NCBI GenBank assembly: GCA_016938455.1
Contig: JAFGUQ010000011.1
Span: forward strand, 1-34,733
Direction: 5' to 3'
Length of the DNA: 34,733 nucleotides
Origin: Clostridia bacterium
GTDB taxonomy: Bacteria; Bacillota; Clostridia; DUPQ01
The notes beneath the pieces were generated by a model. The model had not been told where the DNA came from and did no database searches. It worked only from the letters and a program-made list of their open reading frames with translations. Positions 25,184-33,400 of the stretch are shown one piece after another (the stretch's first letter is position 1; each line of letters starts with the position of its first letter). The translations under genes were made by a program, and so were the position numbers.

Positions 25184-26770
25184 ATGAAACGCTGGCTAAA
25201 CAGAAGATTGCTGTTAAGAACGATGAATATATTCTATATGATTGCTGTGGCGATGTTTGAAGTGGTTCATCGTCTTCATTTTCATAAAAGCTATTTCAAC
25301 TCCGTATTGACAATAATAATCATCGAATTAATTTTGCTTCTTGTGTATCTGTCAAGTTCTTTCAGAACAACAAAGAAAGATTATCAGAAATATATTTTAC
25401 TGGTTTTCTGGGTGATTACTGTTTTTAATATAATCGTTTCTTTTAATTACAGATATACCCAATTTGACATGCTCATCTGCATGGTTTTACTTCTCATATC
25501 CATTGAATCCATATTAAACATGAGAATTTTCAAGATATTCGTCTCATTGTTTCTGGTTTCAATGGGGATTGCATATATATTGTCTTCAGGTGAAGCCGAT
25601 CGAAAGATTGTTTTCATACTGACTTCGATGGCTTTCATTACTTTATCTTTTGTCACAAGAAAATATTTTTCTGAACTGTATGACGAATACCAGAAATCCG
25701 TTATATCTCAACAGACAATTTTATATAATGCCAATGAAGCTTTTGCATTATTGAAAACGATTTATGATGATCATCATGAAATAGATGATTTTGAGTTTGT
25801 GGATATAAACCCCGCATATGAGAAAATGTTTAACACTTCAAGAGAGAATGAGATAGGGAAAAATCTTAATGTAGCAAGGCCTAATCTAGAGAGGATATGG
25901 TTTGAATCCTTAAAAAGCATAGTGATAAAGAATGAAGCTGTTACAATCAGCAAGTATTCAAAAGAACTAGATATGACTTTACTGGTCAAAGTATTTCCTG
26001 CTGAAACCAATCACATAGCTCTGTTGATTTCAGATATATCAGATAGCGCGAAAAACAAGAAGCAGATTGAAACAGCAATGGTAAAACTTGAAAAATCTGA
26101 CCAGATGAAAACACAGTTTTTAAGAGACATCAATCATAAACTGAGAAATCCATTAAACGGTATGATGGGAATGATGCAGCTGATAGATTATAAATCGCTT
26201 GAAATTGAGAATAAGGAATTGTTCAAAGCAGTATTAAGAGAAATGCGAAACTCTAAGAATGTATTGAATCAAGTGGCTCGTTTTGTGGAAATTCAGGAAA
26301 TCCACTTTATGTTGAATGAGAAAGAATTAATATCGCTTGTGACAGAGATAGTCAAATCATATGACGATGAAGGTGACATTACCATATTCAATGAAATCGG
26401 AAAAGATGTCGTTCTGGAAATTCCTGAAGAGATCATTACCATCATCATTAAGGAATTAATAGAAAATGCGATCAAACATACAAGTGATAATCAGGTTGAT
26501 GTTGTTTTAGCATATGAAACTAATGAGAATGGGCATCAATCTGAAATTCATATTTCAATAAAAGATTATGGGATTGGAATCAGTGAAGAAACTATGAAAT
26601 ATATATTCAATGAATTCTATCATCACGATTATTTAAAGGTGTATCTTGGTAAAAACAAGTATAGTTTATCCATGTGTAAATTACTAATTGAGAAAATTGG
26701 AGGAGACTTGATCGTATCTGAAAATTCAACTGAAGGCTGTACTTTTACAATTATTATTCCAATTGAATGA
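25184..26770 (+). CDS. Six-helix membrane PAS histidine kinase with degenerate catalytic motifs
   Basis: The 528-residue protein has about six membrane helices (about 13-33, 40-58, 70-88, 94-112, 115-133, 141-158), a PAS domain (about 175-280, FVDINPAYEKMFNTSRENEIGKNL), a HisKA domain and an ATPase domain (about 420-528). The His box reads INHKLRNPLNG: H318 is kept but the adjacent acidic residue is Lys319. The N box (ELIENAIKH) and G1 box (DYGIGI) are intact, while the G2 box is GKNKYSLSMCK instead of G-x-G-L-G-L-x-x-C/V. It may therefore be a weak kinase, phosphatase or signalling partner. The ribosome binding site is poor (AAGGG, 10 bases before the ATG), suggesting low expression or coupling. 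It ends the TetR operon; no terminator is visible. Confidence 0.88.
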   Translation: MKRWLNRRLLLRTMNIFYMIAVAMFEVVHRLHFHKSYFNSVLTIIIIELILLLVYLSSSFRTTKKDYQKYILLVFWVITVFNIIVSFNYRYTQFDMLICMVLLLISIESILNMRIFKIFVSLFLVSMGIAYILSSGEADRKIVFILTSMAFITLSFVTRKYFSELYDEYQKSVISQQTILYNANEAFALLKTIYDDHHEIDDFEFVDINPAYEKMFNTSRENEIGKNLNVARPNLERIWFESLKSIVIKNEAVTISKYSKELDMTLLVKVFPAETNHIALLISDISDSAKNKKQIETAMVKLEKSDQMKTQFLRDINHKLRNPLNGMMGMMQLIDYKSLEIENKELFKAVLREMRNSKNVLNQVARFVEIQEIHFMLNEKELISLVTEIVKSYDDEGDITIFNEIGKDVVLEIPEEIITIIIKELIENAIKHTSDNQVDVVLAYETNENGHQSEIHISIKDYGIGISEETMKYIFNEFYHHDYLKVYLGKNKYSLSMCKLLIEKIGGDLIVSENSTEGCTFTIIIPIE

Positions 26771-26789
26771 TTAATCTGTTAAAAATATA

Positions 26790-26818
26790 TTTACAAAAAC
26801 ATGAGTTTATGGTAAAAT
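26790..26818 (+). promoter_or_regulatory. Promoter of the hybrid kinase operon
   Basis: TTTACA (26790-26795), 17 bp and TAAAAT (26813-26818) are present, with an extended -10 (TGG TAAAAT). This closely parallels the TetR-gene promoter. Confidence 0.78.
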
Positions 26819-26820
26819 AG

Positions 26821-26842
26821 CGTTAGTTAACACTAACTAACG
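26821..26842 (+). promoter_or_regulatory. TetR-type operator, site 2
   Basis: CGTTAGTTA-ACAC-TAACTAACG is a perfect 9-bp inverted repeat, overlapped by GTTAGT-TAAC-ACTAAC (26822-26837), the same 6-4-6 palindrome as at 23098. It starts 3 bases after the -10 box. About 165 bases of leader follow before the hybrid kinase start; I see no larger ORF or recognisable riboswitch there. Confidence 0.8.
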
Positions 26843-27005
26843 ACAATTGAATGTACTTTTAAAATTATTTGGCCATATAGTGAACTTGAGATGAATAGGA
26901 TAGGGAGCAAAACAAAGATTTAATAAAAACAGACACTTATTTCAGATTAATGTATCGACATGCTTTTAAAACAACTTCTGAAGCAAGGTAAAGTTCTAGG
27001 AGACA

Positions 27006-29756
27006 TTGATACCGTTTATGAAGAAAATAACACTTAGAAAAAGATTTATAGCAGTTAATATTTTATCAGTAGTCATTACGTTCTTTCTGTTTTTTGGAGT
27101 TACCTATTTTATCAATAAAAGTGTGTCAACAGAAATCAGCAATATGCAGCTTTTCATGTTAAATGCTGTAAAGAGCCAGATAGACAGTCATGTGTTGAAT
27201 CCGATCATGCTGATTGAGAATGTCGATTCAATTTTACAAGAAGGTATTTCTGCAGACAGCAGAACGGTTTCTAATTATCTTGAGAACATCATTGATTTAT
27301 GCGACTACTTTTCTACAATCTATCTGATTGATGACAATGGACTGATTATCAATTCAGCACCTTTTGATAGTTCGATTGTTGGTGAGAAGGCAGATTTCAA
27401 GTATTATTACAATGAACCCGGAAAAAGCTCATCGATAAAATGGTCAGAAGTATATATTTCAAACTATACAGGAAATCCCTTGGTTCAATTATCGAAAAAA
27501 TTTGACAGCTATACTATAATAGCAGAATTCAATCTTAATGAAATCCCTGCTGATATTGCCAGTAATAAATTTTTCAATCAGATTAAAAGTATAAACATAG
27601 TTGACAAGTATGGTACTTACATATTAACTGAAAATTCAGAGAAAGTGATCAATCGCAATAAATTTGAAGGTTTTGAGTTAATGGAAAATGCTTACAAAGC
27701 AGGATTGAACTATTTTAATGATGGAGACAAGCTGTTTTTTGCCAGGAATGAAGGACTTGGATGGTATCTGATTCTTGAGTTTTATACAGAATCATTATAT
27801 TCTGAGTTACAGGTCATTAATCTGACAATCATTACAATATGGCTGGTTTTCACTTTGCTGTTAGTGTTAATATTGTCTGGTTATTTCAGAAAATTCAATC
27901 AAGAAATCACTATGCTGAAAACAAATACTAAAAAAATAGCAGAAGGAGATTATACAATAACAGATAATGATTACATTTTCAGTGAACTAAGAGAATTAAA
28001 AGATGATTTTGATTATATGATCGGCATTATTGTTTCTAGAGAAAATGACATCGTTAATATCAATAGTGAACTGGAAGAAAAAATAGCCAATTCAACGGCC
28101 TCTTTAATAGTAATAAATGAAAATTTAAGTGAGCAGATAAAAGAAAGAAGAAAAGCGGAAGCAGCTGTTTTGAATATCAACAGAACGCTTGATAAGCAGG
28201 TGACTAGAAGAACAAAAACACTTAAACTGATTAATGATAAGCTTAGAGACAGTATCAAAACACAAAAAGCCATGGAGAAAACTAAAAACACTTTCTTTGC
28301 CATGATGAATCATGAAATGAGGACTCCATTAAATGGTATTGTCGGATTCATACAATTACTTGAAATGGAGGAGCTTAATGAAGAGCAGGCTGACATGCTT
28401 GGAAATATCAAGAATTCAGCGATATTTCTGCAGAAAATCATCAATAATATTCTGGATTATACAAAATATGAAACTGATTCAATTATACTGGAGCATGAGT
28501 CATTTGACCTTGAGCAGCTGATGAAAGTTTCAATTGTTCCGTTCAAGCTTTTGGCTCAGGAGAAAGGGCTTAAATTCAACATGGAAATCAGCTCTGATAG
28601 TCATGAGAAAGTTTCAGGAGACCGAACAAAACTCACACAAATCATTAACAATCTGCTAAGTAATTCTTTGAAATTTACCTTAAAAGGGTTTATCAATGTC
28701 ATTGTCTCAATTAACAAAGATGCAGAAACAAACAAAGTCCATTTGAAGGTCGCTGTAAAAGACAGTGGGATTGGCATAAGTGATGAGGACAAGAAGAAAA
28801 TCTTCAAACCATTTTCTCAAGGACATAAAAGCTCAACAAGGGATTTTGAAGGTTCAGGACTGGGCCTGGCAATCAGTCAGAAAATTGCCAATAAAATGAA
28901 TGGGAATATATCTTTTGAAAGTACACCGAATATCGGATCCACTTTCAGCTTTGATGCCTTTTTTGACTACGAGAATTCTGAAGGTCCTATCTCAAGCATT
29001 AAAACACCGAAACTATTAGCAAACTACAAAGCACTGATAGCTGATGAAAATCTTGTGAATCTTGAAGTCCTGCTGAATTACCTGACAGAGAACAGAATAA
29101 ATTATGACATCGCTTTGAATCAGAAAGATGCCATTGATTTATGCAGGAAAGAAAACTATGACATTATTTTCATTGACTTAATGAGCAGCCATGATGAAAG
29201 TATTCCGTTTTCAATGAAAATTCGAAAAGCTGCAGGAACAAAAACTAAAATTGTCGCAGTTTCCTCAAAACCTATTGTGGATGATCTGACTGAATCAAAT
29301 AAAAACTCTATTAATATAATCATTGGAAGAAAAATTGACGATAATCAATTAAACGCTTTATTTTCCTTAGAAGAGGAAATTGATTTATACACCACTAGCA
29401 GTGATATTGGAGATAAGATGACACTGAAAAAAGTTTATGCTGATATTTTAAAAAATGAAGTTGGATTCGATGATGAAACATCCATGGAACTGATTGATAC
29501 TTTTATTCTGCAGGCGAATGAATCTTTCCAAGAACTGGAAAATTTGTTTCAAGAAGGAGAAAACAGCAAAATCATTCTTCTTTTGCATAAATTGAAAGGT
29601 GCTGCAGGTGTTATCAGAGCTGAGGAAATCAGAAAAATGATTGAACTTGCTGAAACATTAATGAAAAAGGGAAAAGTAAGTGACGCAAAGAAAATCATGA
29701 ACAATGTAAGAGAAAAGAAGCTATTTGACAGCAGGGAGGCTGAAAATGAGGAATAA
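27006..29756 (+). CDS. Hybrid sensor histidine kinase: CACHE-like sensor, HAMP, HisKA-HATPase, receiver, HPt
   Basis: The 916-residue protein has a membrane helix (about 14-34), an extracytoplasmic CACHE-like sensor (about 35-265, IYLIDDNGLIINSAPFDSSIVGE), a second helix (about 271-293), HAMP and a coiled coil (about 295-425). The kinase core follows, with H436 in MMNHEMRTPLNG, N box NNLLSNSLKFT and GSGLGLAISQK. A receiver comes next (about 675-795, D724 in IIFIDLMSS, Lys in IGRKID), then an HPt domain with H861 in LLHKLKGAAG. All phosphorelay residues are present, so His to Asp to His transfer inside the protein is likely, with the next gene as acceptor. Start TTG 27006 has AGGAG only 3 bases upstream; ATG 27018 is the alternative. 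It overlaps the next gene by 11 bases. Confidence 0.92.
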   Translation: MIPFMKKITLRKRFIAVNILSVVITFFLFFGVTYFINKSVSTEISNMQLFMLNAVKSQIDSHVLNPIMLIENVDSILQEGISADSRTVSNYLENIIDLCDYFSTIYLIDDNGLIINSAPFDSSIVGEKADFKYYYNEPGKSSSIKWSEVYISNYTGNPLVQLSKKFDSYTIIAEFNLNEIPADIASNKFFNQIKSINIVDKYGTYILTENSEKVINRNKFEGFELMENAYKAGLNYFNDGDKLFFARNEGLGWYLILEFYTESLYSELQVINLTIITIWLVFTLLLVLILSGYFRKFNQEITMLKTNTKKIAEGDYTITDNDYIFSELRELKDDFDYMIGIIVSRENDIVNINSELEEKIANSTASLIVINENLSEQIKERRKAEAAVLNINRTLDKQVTRRTKTLKLINDKLRDSIKTQKAMEKTKNTFFAMMNHEMRTPLNGIVGFIQLLEMEELNEEQADMLGNIKNSAIFLQKIINNILDYTKYETDSIILEHESFDLEQLMKVSIVPFKLLAQEKGLKFNMEISSDSHEKVSGDRTKLTQIINNLLSNSLKFTLKGFINVIVSINKDAETNKVHLKVAVKDSGIGISDEDKKKIFKPFSQGHKSSTRDFEGSGLGLAISQKIANKMNGNISFESTPNIGSTFSFDAFFDYENSEGPISSIKTPKLLANYKALIADENLVNLEVLLNYLTENRINYDIALNQKDAIDLCRKENYDIIFIDLMSSHDESIPFSMKIRKAAGTKTKIVAVSSKPIVDDLTESNKNSINIIIGRKIDDNQLNALFSLEEEIDLYTTSSDIGDKMTLKKVYADILKNEVGFDDETSMELIDTFILQANESFQELENLFQEGENSKIILLLHKLKGAAGVIRAEEIRKMIELAETLMKKGKVSDAKKIMNNVREKKLFDSREAENEE

Positions 29757-31236
29757 TAATGTACTGGTAGTTGATGATTCAAAAGTTGATCGTCTGATTA
29801 TCATGAAAACACTTGAAAGCGCGAATTATGATATTAATGTCATTGAGTCTGATGATGGAATTGATATTATTGAAAAAATAAAACTAAATGAAATAAAAGT
29901 AGTCATTCTTGATATTATGATTGGTGACATTGACGGGATAGAGATACTGAAACAGATAAAAGCAGATCAGCAGATCTGTGACACACCTGTCATCATGTGC
30001 TCGTCTTTACATGACAGCTATTCCATTACACAATCTCTAGAGAACGGAGCTTATGATTATTTTGAAAAACCGATATCAAACAAAACACTGAAAATCACAC
30101 TGGCTTTAAAGATAAAAAATGCGCTGGATGTTCGATTCAGACTTGACCATATGAAGTATCTGCAGGAGTATGACTCGCTTACCGGTTTATTATCCCGTAA
30201 AAGCATTGAAAGTGAAATTCAGAAATACAGCGAACGAGGACATATCTTGACTGTAGTTATTCTCGATATTAATGGACTGAGAATCTTAAATGATGCCTAT
30301 GGGCATGATGTAGGAGATAAAATCATCAGAGAAGTCAGTGATGCAGTCAGGTGTGTCAGTGACGGATATCTCTGCTCGGGAAGGTGGGGGAGCGATGAAA
30401 TTATAGTGCTTCTTCCTTTCAGTGTTCAAAAAAGCATTGCCAAGTTCATTGAAAGAGTCAAGGAACAGATTGATTCAACAAGGAAAAATGACTATGGCAT
30501 TACCTTTGGCTGGGCAACTTCGAGACATAATGAGCCTTTTGACCGCCTGACGCAGAATGCTGAAGAAAATTTATACAGCAATAAAATCCTGGAAAAAAGT
30601 AATGTAAGAAGATTAATGATTGATTCAATTATGAACACATTACATCAGAAGAATCCAAGAGAAGAAAAACACTCTGTTCGTGTTAGCATGATCAGTGAAG
30701 CACTTTCTAAAGAACTGGGTTTTTCAGACTATGAAGTTAAAAGAATCACCTTAGCCGCTTTGATGCATGATGTCGGGAAAATTGTCGTTGACGAGAAAAT
30801 TCTGAATAAACCGGGAAAATTAAGTGAGGAAGAGTGGATTTCAATCAAACGTCATCCTGAAATAGGATTTAAAATATTAAGCACATCAACAGATACTATT
30901 GATATAGCGAACTCCGTACTGGTACATCATGAAAGATGGGATGGCAAGGGGTATCCGAAAGGGATAAAAGAAAAAGAGATACCTATTGCAGCCAGAATCA
31001 TTGCGGTAGCAGATGCCTATGACGCCATGACAGCTTACAGGACATACAGAGAAAGGCTGAGCAGTGAAGAGGCTGTTCAGGAAATAGTAAGGTGCAGCGG
31101 GACCCAATTTGATCCTTTGGTAGTGGATGCTTTCATTAAAGTATCAGAGAGCAAGAAAATTGATCAGGAAATGGTTTCTATACATGAAAATCAGAACTTA
31201 ATAAACGAAGAACAGCTTCAAAGTGTCATGATCTGA
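29746..31236 (+). CDS. Response regulator with degenerate GGDEF and intact HD-GYP domains (c-di-GMP phosphodiesterase)
   Basis: The 496-residue protein has a receiver (about 1-125, D56 in VVILDIMIGD, Lys in FEKPIS), a GGDEF domain (about 143-295) and an HD-GYP domain (about 300-470). The GGDEF signature is GRWGSDEIIV (G215-S216-D217-E218-I219) and no RxxD inhibitory site is at the usual place, so cyclase activity is doubtful. The HD-GYP residues are complete: H341-D342 in LMHDVGK, HHERWDGKGYP (H394, G402-P404), ADAYDAMTAYRTYR and GTQFDP. Hydrolysis of c-di-GMP controlled by phosphorylation is therefore the likely output. ATG 29746 has GGGAGG 6 bases upstream; the ORF-track TTG 29725 lacks this. 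It is the natural acceptor for the upstream HPt domain. Confidence 0.93.
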   Translation: MRNNNVLVVDDSKVDRLIIMKTLESANYDINVIESDDGIDIIEKIKLNEIKVVILDIMIGDIDGIEILKQIKADQQICDTPVIMCSSLHDSYSITQSLENGAYDYFEKPISNKTLKITLALKIKNALDVRFRLDHMKYLQEYDSLTGLLSRKSIESEIQKYSERGHILTVVILDINGLRILNDAYGHDVGDKIIREVSDAVRCVSDGYLCSGRWGSDEIIVLLPFSVQKSIAKFIERVKEQIDSTRKNDYGITFGWATSRHNEPFDRLTQNAEENLYSNKILEKSNVRRLMIDSIMNTLHQKNPREEKHSVRVSMISEALSKELGFSDYEVKRITLAALMHDVGKIVVDEKILNKPGKLSEEEWISIKRHPEIGFKILSTSTDTIDIANSVLVHHERWDGKGYPKGIKEKEIPIAARIIAVADAYDAMTAYRTYRERLSSEEAVQEIVRCSGTQFDPLVVDAFIKVSESKKIDQEMVSIHENQNLINEEQLQSVMI

Positions 31237-31288
31237 TTCTTTTTATATTATGATCTTAATTAAAATATCCTCATGTGATGTGTTGCAC

Positions 31289-31317
31289 TTGACAAGTAGC
31301 AAATAGTATTTTATAAT
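31289..31317 (+). promoter_or_regulatory. Consensus sigma-A promoter of greA
   Basis: TTGACA (31289-31294), 17 bp and TATAAT (31312-31317) are both perfect hexamers. Confidence 0.92.
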
Positions 31318-31351
31318 TTAAAATCAAAAATATTTAAAGGGAGAACAGAAA

Positions 31352-31828
31352 ATGCCTGATAAAAAGACATTGCTTACATACGAAGGACTAAAAGAGCTGG
31401 AACAAGAACTGGAATTTCTAAAAGGGAAGAAAAGGCTGGAAATTGCAGAGAAAATAAAAGAAGCCCGTTCCTTTGGTGATCTTTCCGAAAATGCTGAATA
31501 TGACGAGGCAAAAAATGAGCAGGCTGCAGTGGAAGCCAGAATTTTGAAAATTGAAAATATATTAAGAAATGCTGAAGTGATTGATGAAGATGAGATAGAT
31601 ATTACAGAAGTACAGGTAGGTTGCAAAGTCAGAATACTTGACCTGGAATATGATGATGAAGAAATATATCATATTGTAGGCTCAACAGAAGCAGAGCCAT
31701 CGAAATGCAGGATTTCAGATGAGTCTCCGGTCGGTTCAGCCATCATGCATAAAAAAGTCGGAAGTGTTGTGCAGGTAGAAACACCATCAGGAGTCATAAA
31801 AATCAAAATACTGGATATCACAAAATAG
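31352..31828 (+). CDS. greA: Transcription elongation factor GreA
   Basis: GreA rescues backtracked RNA polymerase by stimulating transcript cleavage. The 158-residue protein has the N-terminal coiled coil ([50 protein letters not shown], about 8-57), with the tip acidic residues in [13 protein letters not shown]. The C-terminal FKBP-like domain follows ([23 protein letters not shown]). GGGAG precedes the ATG. It has its own consensus promoter and precedes lysS, as in many bacteria. Confidence 0.96.
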   Translation: MPDKKTLLTYEGLKELEQELEFLKGKKRLEIAEKIKEARSFGDLSENAEYDEAKNEQAAVEARILKIENILRNAEVIDEDEIDITEVQVGCKVRILDLEYDDEEIYHIVGSTEAEPSKCRISDESPVGSAIMHKKVGSVVQVETPSGVIKIKILDITK

Positions 31829-31831
31829 CAG

Positions 31832-31860
31832 TTGTTAGAAATTAATTAATTATATATAAT
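31832..31860 (+). promoter_or_regulatory. lysS promoter
   Basis: TTGTTA (31832-31837), 17 bp and TATAAT (31855-31860) are present. The expected start is near 31867, immediately before a hairpin. Confidence 0.68.
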
Positions 31861-31868
31861 AAACAATG

Positions 31869-31892
31869 ACAGTTTACTTGATGGTAAACTGT
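31869..31892 (+). other. Hairpin at the 5' end of the lysS leader
   Basis: ACAGTTTAC-TTGATG-GTAAACTGT is a perfect 9-bp stem, 12 bases before the lysS TGGAGG. It lacks a clean T-run (TTATTGTATAA follows), so it is at best a weak terminator for greA readthrough. It could equally stabilise the lysS mRNA 5' end. Confidence 0.65.
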
Positions 31893-31915
31893 TTATTGTA
31901 TAACTGGAGGTAATC

Positions 31916-33397
31916 ATGGAAGAAAATAACAATGTTCAGGATCTAAATGAAATATTAATGGTCAGAAGAGAAAAACTTAAGACATTACAAGATGAAGGAA
32001 AAAACCCTTTTGATATAAAAACTTTCAAAGTCGATTACAGTATCGAAGAGATAATGGAAAAACATGAGCAGCTGACAGAGCAGATATTTACATGTGCCGG
32101 CAGAATCATTGCGAAGAGAGTAATGGGAAAAGCAAGCTTTGCCCATATTCAAGACCGTTCTGGAAAATTACAGCTGTATATCAAGATTGATGAACTGGGC
32201 GAAGAAGTATATGGAGAATTCAAGAAATTTGATATCGGAGATATTGTCGGGGTGACAGGAACTGCTTTTGTGACACAACGCGGTGAAAAATCAGTCAAGG
32301 TGTCTGATATGGTTCTGCTATGCAAATCATTACAGCCGTTACCTGAAAAATGGCATGGTCTGAAGGATGTTGATTTAAGATACAGACAACGATATGTTGA
32401 TTTGATTGTCAATCCTGAAGTAAAGCAGACATTCATCCTTCGTTCAAAAATCATTTCAGCTATCAGAGAATATATGGACAGTAACGGATTTCTTGAAGTG
32501 GATACTCCTGTGCTTCAAAACCATTCTACTAATTCAGCATCACGGCCATTTAAGACACATCATAACACCTTGGATATTGACATGTTCATGAGAGTAGAGA
32601 CTGAACTTGCGCTTAAGAGACTGATTGTCGGTGGACTGGAAAAAGTCTATGAAATGGGTAGAATTTTCAGAAATGAAGGTATGAGTAACAGGCATAATCC
32701 TGAATTCACTTCCATTGAACTATATGAAGCCTATACAGATTACAATGGTATGGCTAGGAGAGTTGAAGAAATTTTTCTATATATAGCTGACAAAGTGTTC
32801 GGTAAGAGAGATTTCACATATCAGGGAACTGACATCAGTCTTAAGACTCCCTTTGAATCCATGACAATGGTGGAAGCAGTAAAGAAATATACCGGGGTTG
32901 ACTTCAATTCTTTTGAATTGGATGATTTGAAAGCAAGAGAAATGGCAAAACTTCATCACATCAAAGTAGAAGATGAGGCTACATGGGGTGGAATATTGAA
33001 TGAGTTTTTTGAAGAAAAAGTGGAAGAACATCTAATTCAACCTACTTTTATTAAGGAGTATCCTATTGAAGTGTCTCCATTAGCAAAAAAAATCGCAGAT
33101 ATGCCACACATGACTGAAAGATTTGAGATTTTTCTGACATCGAGAGAAATCGGAAATGCATTTACTGAATTAAATGACCCAATTGACCAGCGTGAACGAT
33201 TTATAGAACAGGCTAAACAAAAACTCGGCGATGAGGATTACTCAATTGATGAGGATTTCATCCACTCTCTAGAAATCGGAATGCCACCAACAGGAGGATT
33301 AGGACTTGGTGTGGACAGAATGATCATGTTCTTCACTGACAGTGATTCAATCAGAGATGTACTGCTGTTCCCGACCATGAAACCAGCCGAAAGATAG
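31916..33397 (+). CDS. lysS: Lysyl-tRNA synthetase, class II
   Basis: The 493-residue enzyme has the N-terminal OB-fold anticodon-binding domain (about 60-170) and the class II core: motif 1 region (EYMDSNGFLEVDTPVLQ), motif 2 (YEMGRIFRNEGMSNRHNPEFTSIE) and motif 3 (GGLGLGVDRMIMFFTDS). The start ATG follows TGGAGG. There is no T-box leader. The downstream membrane protein gene starts 3 bases after the stop, so the rsb-like genes may be read from the lysS promoter. Confidence 0.97.
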   Translation: MEENNNVQDLNEILMVRREKLKTLQDEGKNPFDIKTFKVDYSIEEIMEKHEQLTEQIFTCAGRIIAKRVMGKASFAHIQDRSGKLQLYIKIDELGEEVYGEFKKFDIGDIVGVTGTAFVTQRGEKSVKVSDMVLLCKSLQPLPEKWHGLKDVDLRYRQRYVDLIVNPEVKQTFILRSKIISAIREYMDSNGFLEVDTPVLQNHSTNSASRPFKTHHNTLDIDMFMRVETELALKRLIVGGLEKVYEMGRIFRNEGMSNRHNPEFTSIELYEAYTDYNGMARRVEEIFLYIADKVFGKRDFTYQGTDISLKTPFESMTMVEAVKKYTGVDFNSFELDDLKAREMAKLHHIKVEDEATWGGILNEFFEEKVEEHLIQPTFIKEYPIEVSPLAKKIADMPHMTERFEIFLTSREIGNAFTELNDPIDQRERFIEQAKQKLGDEDYSIDEDFIHSLEIGMPPTGGLGLGVDRMIMFFTDSDSIRDVLLFPTMKPAER

Positions 33398-33400
33398 ATT

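Noticed and set aside
26843-27005. c-di-GMP riboswitch in the hybrid kinase leader
   Set aside because: Looked for because of the HD-GYP gene downstream, but I saw none of the conserved GEMM-type core sequences.
26885-27037. Small ORFs in the hybrid kinase leader (MNRIGSKTKI; MYRHAFKTTSEAR; 26-codon frame from 26960)
   Set aside because: None has a ribosome binding site, and they are very short. Kept only as a note under the leader finding.
31861-31915. T-box riboswitch before lysS
   Set aside because: The leader is about 50 bases and lacks a T-box sequence and the long antiterminator/terminator region.
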